A DNA stretch of 64,000 bases from Sinonovacula constricta. Taxonomy: Eukaryota > Mollusca > Bivalvia > Cardiida > Solecurtidae. This document shows positions 9,901 to 21,900 of the stretch, piece by piece. The DNA lies in NCBI GenBank assembly GCA_007844125.1, contig CM017569.1:12247740-12311739 (forward strand). The letters run 5' to 3'. Below the pieces are notes generated by a model. That model ran no database searches. It saw only the letters and a program-made list of their open reading frames with translations, and had not been told where the DNA came from. Numbering within the stretch: the stretch's first letter is position 1; each line of letters begins with the position of its first letter. Position numbers and translations under genes: made by a program.

Positions 9901-12900
9901 AAAGTATCAATAAACTGTAGAATGTAACTGTATCATTTTATTGGCTTTCCCCTCGTTCGTTCTGACGCCCCTAAGCAACAGACGCATTTCGCATGACCCC
10001 CCGCTGTGTTGCCTGGCTTTTCCCTCAGGCATTGTTGCCATATATGGGCAGTAGACTTCGTTAATCTCCGGTAATTAGATGCCGGAAAGAAAGGGCAGAT
10101 AACGGACAGAACAATTAAGTCAAGTTTGAACAGTCTCCCTTGATGAGGTGATGAGCAAAGTGCCATATGGACGTTAAGAGTTGTGATTGATACTGCATTT
10201 TCATTTCAAATAGTGTGTAACTCATGGGCTAATCACTATTGATTACCGACGATGCATGCACAGTTTGATGATACATTAAGATCTTTTAATGGAAGGTATA
10301 TTAATATACTTTTAAGTAATCTGTCATGATATTTCAGTACAGATTGAATGTGGTTCATCAAAGGTTTAGTAAATGAGCAAAAGTTGAAAAAATGCTAAAT
10401 AGAAAATCTGTGTCCAGGCTGCTTTAAACATTATTGCAGCATAATCAATATGGAATGAAGTCTACCAAAAAATGTAAAGACAAAGGCAAATCAATAAAAG
10501 GAAACCAAAACCTCTCCTCAACAATTTCTTATGAAATGATATAAAATGTGCACAAAATGCCACTGACTAGATCATATGTAAACACAATCTAACTACTTAA
10601 CATTTGTAAATATTGCATAAAAATACAATAATAAGGATTGAACACTAAGAAAGGCCATGTATTTCAACATACCTAAAAGAGGTTGCATACCTTATGCAGT
10701 GTTAGTTGTAAACAGTTAACTTCATAAATAATAAATATTTATCACAGCATATTGGGTGTATGATTTTAATGGATTGAAAATGATACATAAAGCAGTGAAT
10801 CTGTTTGGCATAAAACATGACAGGAACCAAGTCACAAATCTGATTGTCTATGAGCAAACAAAAAGATTATTTATTAAACAGTTATTCCTATTCTCGCCGA
10901 TAATCTTTAAATGGAGTTGCCCTTTTTTCTCTTCACCAGCCAAGAACTGCAGGTTTTCCAATAGATACATTGTCTTTCTCTATGAGCAAAATATCTCTCC
11001 GGACACGCACTGTCTTCCCAGGTGAAAGGTATTTCTTCTTGATGGTTTTGGCATTTTTCACAGCCAGACTTAATCTCATTTCATGAAGCAGCCTTTTTAT
11101 TTGGTTGTCTAAGCATTTTGTTCTGAAAAAAAGATGACGATGTTGATGATGATGATATATTAAAAAAAGATGAGGAGGAGGAGGACTATGGATATGCCAG
11201 TGTATATTGTCCAAACTCAAACAGACATATCACCTCACCCCCCCCCACCCCCCACCCCCCACCCCCCACACACACCCATGTGGAAACAGTAAACAAATCA
11301 GAAACAGTTATTTACATCACATCAATTCCATATTTATCATACATAGATACATCATATCATCTGCATGTTAAATGTTATCCCTGCACTGGTACACCAAATG
11401 TAAGGATAATAAGACTGATTGTAGTATCATGTCATATATCCATGGCATGATATTACTAATGAGACTGGTTGTGGTATTATATATATATATATTATAAGAT
11501 ATTTTAAGTTGATACTGTCTCCACATGACTGAAAAATTGTTTGTTGGATGCTTATATAATTTGTTACAATGGTGATATGATGGTGATATGATTAGAATGA
11601 TAATCATAATTAGCAGCTTATACTGAAGGAGTTGAACACAGCTAACATAATTGCAGAGAACGTAATAATGAGGATGATGAAGTGGAAGAAGAGGTGCACA
11701 CCGCTAGCAATCAATGAAATAACTTAACAGAATAACAATGAATGGGGTTATAAGTTGGGATGAAACTTTGAGATATGTTTGGCAGATCGTATTCAGGTTC
11801 ACTAATGAGACGGCCCCCTAAATTTAATGATCCGTAATACCCAAAAATATGTGGGTTCACTTTTCAGCTCACACATCAATAAAAACACGTCCAAAGAACA
11901 AACAATTTCGTATGGTGATAAAGAATATATACCCCCATCAATTGATGTCATTGGTTTAATCAATTACCCTATATTGTTGGAAAGTTCGCTGTTGATTTGC
12001 ACTTTCATTTTTGTGTTTTCCGTAGAAATGTCAACTTCCGGTGACCTCGGTTTGGTTACGCCATCATTTTTGGTTATCGAAAACTGCTAGGCTGAAAATT
12101 TCACCGTGGAAATCCTAACGGGATATCCCTTTTTCTAATGAAATACTTTTTATTTGGTTTAATCAACAAAAGTTGTAAAAATATCAAGCTCAGATTTGGC
12201 TGATCCGCAATACCCTAAGATCCGCTACACCCCAAACAACTGTATGTTGTTGAAGGCTAAGAATTTATTGTCTGTTATATTATTATTGATATAACGTAGG
12301 TTTGGGATCAGCTGTGGAGACTAATCTTAATTGAGGTTTCACTACATGCTAGTAGAAAAAACCTTTGCATTTCTGATAAAAAGTAAAAAAAATAAGTATC
12401 AACATAGACAATGATGAAATTAAATTTTATTTACCTGTCAGTGTTAAGGTGGATAAAATCTGTATCTGACAATCAGCCTGTTTTTTGAGTGAGGCAGTCC
12501 TTATTCACTCAGACACTAACATAGAATTTATATAATGTACAGTTTGCTGATCAATGTATTCCTTACAATACAGTTAAGTTGGACTATAAATAAACTGCAA
12601 AAAATACAACCATGCAAACAACACAACAATATTACTCCGATACACTGCTAATGGTTGTGTAGTAAAGTAGCAGAGGGAATTTAATTGAACAACAAGTGAC
12701 AGAACATTTACATTGTGCAGATAAATGAATTTTATTAATAATCTATTTGACAATATGGAAAAGCAGCTTCAAATCCATGAGTTACATCTATAATTTTGTA
12801 CTAGGAACTTAACATAAGAAAAATCTACTGCAATCAACTGTTTACACTATTTTTTTTTTTTTTTTATGAGAATTATTTTCTTGATCTGTTTGGTCTCATT

Positions 12901-15900
12901 TTTATCTTGAAATGATCGATTGTAGGTTACAGTTTGACAGCACAACGACAGTTATTTGGTGGGGGTAATCGTGGCGGTGGTGGAGGTGGAGGGAGAAATT
13001 CATTTGCAGGGAATCAGAACCAGTATAAGTGGGTATCCCAGGATGCACAGCAAGCACAACAGCCCCAACAGACACAGCAGCTCTCTGCTTCAGATATTGT
13101 GTAAGTCAATGTCCTTAAGATTTCTGATATAGTAAAATTCATTGAGAACATAACATTTATAAGCCTTTTTTTAAGAGTACTGTTATCAAAACATTTATAA
13201 AAATAATACAGAGCTGGTGCTCACTTTAAGCAGGTACTGTACTGCCTTCACTGTGATGCTGAGAATACATGACCTACTGTAAGCTTTGTAATTACCGTAT
13301 TCACTCGTGTAATGGTCGCACCCGTGTAATGGCCGCACCCGCAACATGACCGCAATATTTGAAGAAAAAATCCTAATTCAATGTAATGGCCGCACCCCCA
13401 AAATGACCGCAAAATTTGAAGAAAAAAATATGAAGGCCGCACAGTTTATACAGCAGAGCTCCGCTATATCGTCAATACTGTCGGTCAACGATTAACTGTC
13501 TCACATACATTTCCCTTTGTTCTGCATGAAACACAGCTTATTATCCGTCAGTAAACACTTAAACAAACTTTCAACTTCAGTCTGCTAAATACACCAAGCT
13601 GTAATTTACGTTTCTGTGTATACTTGCCTCATTACACAGGTCAAGTGACTGATTCTGAGATAAGCTATTGTCAAGGTGATATCGATCGGAGCAGTTTGGC
13701 AGTGAGGGAGTGAACGATGTGTTTTTATAAGCAGCTGCCGATTACCTTTCTCCATGAAATTATTGATTGGTGGAATGTACACAAGGACAGTGCACTGTTC
13801 CCCGATATATCGTGTACTGTCATACCAGACTTGTTGACGTAGATCAAAGAAATTAATTTCACGCCGCCACGAGCTACAGGATAGCAGTGCGACTGAGACT
13901 AGATACATTCGCAACGTGTCAAAAATACAGTCACTGTTTACCAATTAACCCTTTTGTTGAGACAGCATGACTGGTCGACGCTCCTGTTCATTTTTCACCT
14001 CGTCAAAGAGATTGTCGCCTCGTATCAAAGCTGTGTTGTTTTATCGGCTCTACTATGAAATCCTTTGATCTGCATGGTAGTGTGCACATGACAGCTGGGT
14101 GAAATTGTTTGATGATGCAAACATTCAGAAATATGATACAAGAGATAAAACTAGGAAGTCATTTATAAATTATGGAATATGTTCACATTGGTTAGACAAA
14201 AGCATAGAACGGCGCTATCTCGTTCATATCGTCCGTCAACCTCCTACTTAGAGAGCTCATCTAGATGCATGGCGTCCCAAAAATCGGCAGAATTGTTCTA
14301 GAAAAAATGTCACAAACCCTTACACCTATAGAATGGCCGCACCCTCAACTCCTTAACGATAAAATCGGGTCAAAAAGTGCGGCGATTACACGAGTGAATA
14401 CGGTACTGCTACCAGGGATGTTATAATATTGAATAGGGGTGATTTTATTACAATAAAAAAAAGAAAAATTGTTGGTAAATTTTGTCCGACGATACCTTCA
14501 GTGTTTTTATTTTATTTACTTGGTATCCAGTTTCCAACATAATATGCCTACCTTGTATTATTTATACATGTTGCAAACAAAACTTATGTAGTACTGATGT
14601 TCCCTTTTCAGTTGGTAGAATAGACCAGTTTCCGCATTGGCAATTTTTTGACATGGCAAATCAAAAACGTGGCCATACATGACAGGTCCCCATTTCTGCT
14701 TATAGAAAATGGATGACATCGAAAAATCTTGATCACTTTTTTTGGAGGAACTGCATGCTTTGAAAGTAATAGACTGAATGCATACGCTGGGGAACCTAAA
14801 GGAAAGTGTAATGGGGCAAAAGGCATCGTAAGTTTATAGGATTTATGTGACATTCTGTCGATTAAAACTGCAATGTGCTGCAGACTGAGGCTTGTATAGC
14901 AATATAATGCCAGTATAAAGTTTTACAATGTATACATAGAAAAAAAATGGTTTTATGTGTATGTGTGTGTTTGCATAGTTACCAGGCATCCTTATGTAAC
15001 AGAAATCAGGCATTGTTGCTGTCTGATTTCCATTTTGAACCATTTTACACGCAACTCAAAGCCTCAAAATGTTTCATACCAAAGTTGAAAACTATACAAA
15101 CTTTGTTTGATAGTACATAAAATTAAAGAATACAATATGTAAACTACATGCATTCTAAAAATAAATTGAAGCATCCACTTGGTTAACAATTGAAATGTCA
15201 CAGAGGGATGATCAATTCGTACCAGTAATCACTTCATTATTATCACCTAATCACCGAGTTGGCAAGCGGATGTTTCACCAACACACTTGTTCTATTCAAG
15301 TGAGTAAGAAACCCACCTTTTTATTTAGTTTAATCTGAAACATACTAAATAAACAAAAGATATATAGCTATTTTGCTTTACATCATTAAATGATAAGAAC
15401 GCCTCATATAGTTTGGGTCATAAAACTGCCATGACAAAGTGCTCCATTGGGGATCAGCTGTTAGGCTCGTATTCCCTACAAATCAAAGTGATATGCCTGT
15501 CATATGGCACCCCTTGTCCGCCCAAACCTCCCAGTGGTTACATCCTGTCCACTTCATAACACTAACCAATGCTACCATAATAAAACAGGTGACAATGTAC
15601 AGAACTTGTTTTAGAACACAGGACATACCTAAAAGTTTTGTAGTTTCGGATGTTTCTGATCATTGTAAAAAAATAAAAAACTTCAAAAATATATCTGTAT
15701 AAAATGTTTTATGAGCAATACATATTAAGTGGAATGTATACGTGTCCTCTGTCCAAACATATTTAGTTATAGTGTTGTTGAATCTATAGCTAATTAGTAA
15801 GTAAGGTTATAGTACTGGACATACAAGTAGTGATATATGTTTACATGAGCAAGAATGCTAATGTTCTGCCTAGCATCAGTAGTATACAGGTACAGCATTT

Positions 15901-18900
15901 CTACTAGATGTGGAAAACACATGTGAATTACTTTAAAATTTAATTTTGTTTAGTTGTAATCTATTTCTGACAAATTCAACATGACATCCACGTATACATG
16001 GACATTACTGGACGGCTGTGCACTGAAGTTTAACCTATGTGCATGCACCTGCCAGTGTATACAGTGGGACACGCATTCACTGTAAATTGGTGTATTACAC
16101 TATACAAATACTATAATCACCAATGTGCCGCATTGTCCAGACCATTCACTATTTAAGATCAATCGGTCATTTATCAAAACGCCTGTAAATCTGATTCTGT
16201 CATGTATGGCCTCATTCTAAATCTTGCAGGTCAGGTGACTCGTTAAAATAAGCCGATTAGGAAAAGGGTCTATTCTTGTTAAAAGATAATGATAAGCATG
16301 CAGTCAAGTGAGGAAAAAATGGTCAGTGCTAGTTTGATCTGGTCCAAAACTGGTCAGAAGCTAGTTAGATCTGGTCCAAAAATGGTCAGAAGCTAGTTAG
16401 ATCTGGTCCAAAAATGGTCAGAGCTAGTTAGATTCAGTCTATGAAGCAGTTCCTTGAAAATTTGCCTTTGACAAATTATTCTCTCACCGGCACTCTTAAT
16501 CATTCTTTAGACATATGCTAAAACATCTGATGTACTGCAAAGACAAAAAAGGTTGCAAAAATAAATCAACAACCCTAAGTCTTGCATTAAAACATCTGCT
16601 ATGGTGTTAAGACAAAACTGGTGGTGTAAAAATGGTGCGGTCCTTTTTTAGGCATCATCGAAAATATTTATCTATCATTAGACTTGCCTTAAAGATTATG
16701 CAGGTGTAAACAAAAATGACTGGTCCTCAGTACAGTTAATTGCTGAACTATATTAAGTAGCAAACGGCAAGATGATTTAGTCGCACTTCTGCCAACTTGT
16801 GACAAAAGATGATAGTTGTCACTGTGTTTACTTTCAACAGGCCACAAGTATGTAACCAGATGTGTAAATATGTTGAGTGTAATTTTTAGTTTTAGTTTTA
16901 GTCTGCATTTTATTTTAGTGTTAGAAGTTAGTGTTTTATTTTGAAAAAAGTAAAACATTAGGTAATCAGAAGCAGCTGTAAACAGGAAAGAAGGCTCTTC
17001 ATGCAGCCAACTAATTAAGAGTTTATTGAACAATATATAGAATGAAATAGAGACACCACAAATCACAAAGGCGCAGTGAAATTAAAATGGACTGAAAACA
17101 ACAAACTCGTGAGTAAAGGAATTCTTGGTATACAAACTTATTTGAAATTGTTTGTTTTGTCCCCTGAACAGTTCCATTTCTTGTGAAAATGGGAGGGGGC
17201 AATAAATAGAGAGGGGGCCTTTATTACGAAGTTTACGGTAGGTTCAAACCATTTTCTTTTACAATATCCTGTCACGGGGGCATACATGCCATTGTGGAAC
17301 CTGCTACTGGTTTTTGGTGCTCTACACAAGGATAGTAAAATATTGGTTATGCCACTGTCAGAATGCTTGTTAATATATCATTTTATGTTTTAAGGGCATA
17401 TAACTAAGCTGTTACATATGAATTAAAACTAAATATATAGACAATATTTTTGCTGGTGAAGTAGACTAGATATTTTAAGTTGTAATTGTCCTTCCATACA
17501 ATGATGTACGATTACATAAAAAAAAAATTCTGTTTGAAATATGACTGTTTTCTATAAAAATAAAATATTTCACAGCTTAAATTTTGTGTGAACATTTCTA
17601 CTTTATTTTAAGACAAATAAGAAATGTTTGAAATAATTTTCTTTCAGTCGTGGGATTGGAAATGAAGTAACAGTTACCTTTGAGGGTGGAAAAATGTGGC
17701 CTTTTACATGCATGGGATTTGAAAAAGATATGCCCAGTATCCCAGGTATGTGGTATTTATTGTAGCTGAGTTCACATACCTCAACAGAGCATGCTTGTGC
17801 ATCACTCTAAGATTCTTTTTGCATTTTCCATGCCCTTAAAAATTTGTTGGAATATAAAAGATATGAAGCATGGTCATAAAGCATGGTAAAGTATTAGTTT
17901 CTCAATAGTACTAAATGTTAAGATAATCGTAACCAGTAGTTTCTAATGATATTTTTGTGCTCAGGTGACAATTTTACTTTTTTTTTTATAAATAAAGATT
18001 CACATATGAATGCTGATAACTAATTGTAAAAGTGTTGTTTTTTTTAAGTGCAAATCATTAAAATATTCAGCAAGATGTTTATTTTGTTAATCACAGTTAA
18101 TCCATACTTGTTTTTTTCAGGTTTTGAGGATATTTCCACAGAAGAGATGCGGTTTGAGGCTTATGATGCTCTAAAGCAAGGAAATGTTCAGGCATATGTA
18201 AGTTCTTGTCCTGGGATACCGTACTCTAGTAAAAAGCTTTACTGTTGTAAATTGGACCCTGGTGTTTTTTGCTGGGCACATTTCTGTTTTTAAAGAAATG
18301 TACCACAACTACATGAAAAAAGGCAATCAGATCTTACATGATCATCAAATGAGGGTAATATGGATATTCACATAAGTGTACTGTTATATCATTTACAAGG
18401 GGGAGATAACTTAGTGAGTTCTAGTACAAGCAAAAGTCAAAAAGTCTTGTATATAATCCTTCAGTTATAATTATTCATCTAATCAGCTCATTGTATTTTT
18501 TATGATTTTTCCTGAAGGACAAAAAAGAAATAATTAAACGATGGTAAATATATTTATATTCATTTAACATTGTCATTTAACTGTTTCAAATACACTATTA
18601 CTAACATAGTTTGTCAAATTGAACAGAAAGAGTGGCCTAGATTAATTTATAGATACATGAAGATTATATGTACCGGTATTATTTTAAGCACCTGTCTTTG
18701 TTAATAAGATCATCTAAAGTACCTATGGTTGTAGGAACGTGGATGTGTCTCATTTATTTTAAGGAAAAATGATCAACAGAACATAACATTGAAAGGATAT
18801 TGTTTTGCAATTAAAGTATTTTTAAAATTTAGGCAATTATTCTCATATGCTCATATGTGCTTGGATACATGTTCATAAGCGCTTGTTGCAAAGTGATAAG

Positions 18901-21900
18901 TCACATACCTGAAATTTCTCAACCCCCCACTATATGGGTTCATGTCCCAGTCCAATGTGGGAGGTCTTCAAGCTAACTTGAGGTTAATTGGTGGTTTTAC
19001 CTAGTCCCAGTCCAATGTGGGAGGTCTTCAAGCTAACTTGAGGTTAATTGGTGGTTTTAACTAGTCCCAGTCCAATGTGGGAGGTCTTCAAGCTAACTTG
19101 AGGTTAATTGGTGGTTTTACCTAGTCCCAGTCCAATGTGGGAGGTCTTCAAGCTAACTTGAGGTTAATTGGTGGTTTTACCTAGACATTTATCAGGGTTC
19201 TTTCTCCACCAAAAATCAGCTGGACATTGCCAGTACAACATTAATTGTGTCAATGTGATGTAACAAAGAAATCAAATATCTAATTTGACTCTAATTGCAT
19301 TTGTGTTCTAGACCCAAAAGGTTGAAAGCTTGTTTACCCAGGTGAATTCAGCACGACAGGAATTGAAGAACCCAGGCCTCCAACTTAAACAGAAACTGGT
19401 AATTTATCTTTTCTTTTTTTACATAAAACTCTTAAACTACCTGTACTCAACTTTAATTGGTAAGATTTAGGCAAATAGTGTAGATCCAGTTAAGTCAAAT
19501 CCTTAGAGGAGTTGTCTCATCATGATCTACATTGTTTGCAGCCAAGTCTCTAGCAATATGTTAGTTCCTTGCAATATGTTAGTTCCTTGCAAGTATTGTT
19601 ATCTTACTAACTTATAAACTGTTACTGTCACTGTTACTGATGAACAAATGAGTTAAATCTGTTCCTGATTCTTACCTATAGTCTGAATTCTACTTACTGT
19701 GTTCATGAAATTTCCTTCTTTGTGGAACCAAGTGTTTCAAAGAGTCAAATGTCTGTTGTTTGGTGGTCACATGGCTGATGATGTCTATATGACCCGGTGT
19801 TGTTTGGTGGTCACATGGCTGATGATGTCTATATGACCCGGTTTTGTTTGGTGGTCACATGGCTGATGATGTCTATATTACAGGGTGTTGTCAGGTGGTC
19901 ACATGGCTGATGATGTCTATATGACCCGGTGTTGTTTGGTGGTCACATGGCTGATGATGTCTATATGACCCGGTGTTGTTTGGTGGTCACATGGCTGATG
20001 ATGTCTATATGACCCGGTGTTGTTTGGTGGTCACATGGCTGATGATGTCTATATGACCCAGTGTTGTTTGGTGGTCACATGGCTGATGATGTCTATATGA
20101 CCCGGTGTTGTTTGGTGGTCACATGGCTGATGATGTCTATATTACCAGTTCTTTAGTATTATAAACATCTCATGCTGCGCAGATTTATTGGTTTTGTAAA
20201 AGTAATGACATCTCCTGAGCTTGAGTTTGTAATAACATTGGACCATAAAATAAGCATTTTTTTTTTTACTTTGGCCATTGATTGTGACGGATTATAACCA
20301 GTGTGTTGATAAACTAAGACAAGTTTGCTAAAATTATCATATATTATATGTTATAATCAATTATATGCAAAGGTAAAGCTCTAGTATATAGTATATACAT
20401 ATATATATATAGGGTTGTCCCAGAAATTAAGATCTTGGAGCAATTTAAAATTGTGACTAGAATTGTTGCAAACTCCAGCCGAAATAATTAAATTGATGGA
20501 GCAAGCAAAAGGAAAGGCTAGTGTGAGTCGAGTTAGTCTCAAATGACAAAAGGTTTGTTGAAAGCTGCGTGACACTTGTGGTTGATGAAAGAACTGTCAA
20601 TTCATCATTGAAGAGGACAGCAAACATGACATAGTTAAAGTAGCATTGGAGTAGGTCTGTAGACTGACTGTTCAGGAACTTGCAGAAATCCTTAATGACG
20701 GGCCTGGTTCTAACCAAAGCTCTCAACGTAAAAAAGTTAAACCAACTGTTGAATGAATAACTGAATATATAATATGGTGGCCAAATACTATTTCAAGGTG
20801 TATGAAATGATAAGAAACTATTTCTTGAATATGCCATTATTAAACTTGATGCAAACTAAAACTAAGTTCAAACTAATACTAAATAAGCAAAAAAATTGAT
20901 AGATGTAAATAAACAAGAAAAAGTTTGTTATAGGAATTATTTCTTTTGCATCTAAAACCATTTTAATTTTGTTTGTGTTATGTCCATGTAAGATAGGTAC
21001 TGTGCATTCTAAACCATCACGAGATTTGAGTGACACAGTCCATAGTAATTGAAATTTCTTGGTATAGAGAGAAAGCAAAGCAATGAGATTCACCATAACA
21101 TTAATACAATAGATGATCCCTGGCTATATGTCTACACTTCGGAGACACACGTCCGGTTTGGTGCTTACTTTGAGAAAAAATTACAAGTGTATGTGATGTG
21201 CTTTTTTTTTTCATGATGTTGATGTCACATTGTACGTGTGGCGATAGGAAACATGGTCACTTTGTAAAGAGTGCTATGTTGTTACTGTTGCTTGATTTTG
21301 TGTAATATACTAGCACTGTGTCTGTTACTAATTATATTTGATGTCATTGTTTTCAATTTGTTCGTTGACTGTAAAATAGAAAAGTTATGAACAAAGTCTT
21401 CAAATTTCTGGCACAGCCCATGTATGTATATATGTATATATACACATGCACACACTAAATGTTATATATATGACATCTGTGTTGTACAGTAATTATTGAC
21501 TGTTGCAAAATACTGTTTCATTTTGATGCCCACTAAACAACACAGATGTCATAAAACGAAATTGCATGTTAGAAAATAATTTTGTGAATAAGGATAATAT
21601 ATTATTATTGTATTGTGTTCTAGATCACATTTATCGAGGATGCCAGAAAGCAAAAGAGTTCTGGGTAAGTCTTTGTTAAGTGTCAACATTGGTTTTCCTA
21701 AATGAGCGTTTGTTTCAAATATTATGTACAGTATAACTGACCATTTCAAAGGAAAAATCTTACTGACAATCCATAATGCACTTTATCCAAACCAAACAAA
21801 TGGCTTGTTCTACAAATTTTGCTCTTTTTGTCATTATCAAATGTTGTGCTGTATATGTTTTAATTCTATACAGGCAATTTCATATCAACAAAACTCTAAA

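Larger units (their letters stand above)
7122..12242. mobile_element. Inverted-repeat pair 5.1 kb apart in NUP42 intron 1
   Basis: Position 7122 reads CAGTCGTTTGGGGTGTAGCG, and the complement of the right end from 12242 reads CAGTTGTTTGGGGTGTAGCG. Both continue GGATC and are flanked by TA. CAG-starting ends with TA duplication fit pogo/Tigger-like elements. The terminal word GGGTATAGCGGATCAC recurs just inside the left end near 7331. The mirrored word GATCCGCAATACCC lies just inside the right end near 12203, and a variant GATCCGTAATACCC near 11830. This is either one large decayed element or two short copies in opposite orientation. No transposase was recognised. Confidence 0.5.

Noticed and set aside
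13606..13944. Transposase frame in the 1.1 kb element
   Set aside because: The frame has no DDE-type motifs and is not preserved in the second copy at 54348-55490.
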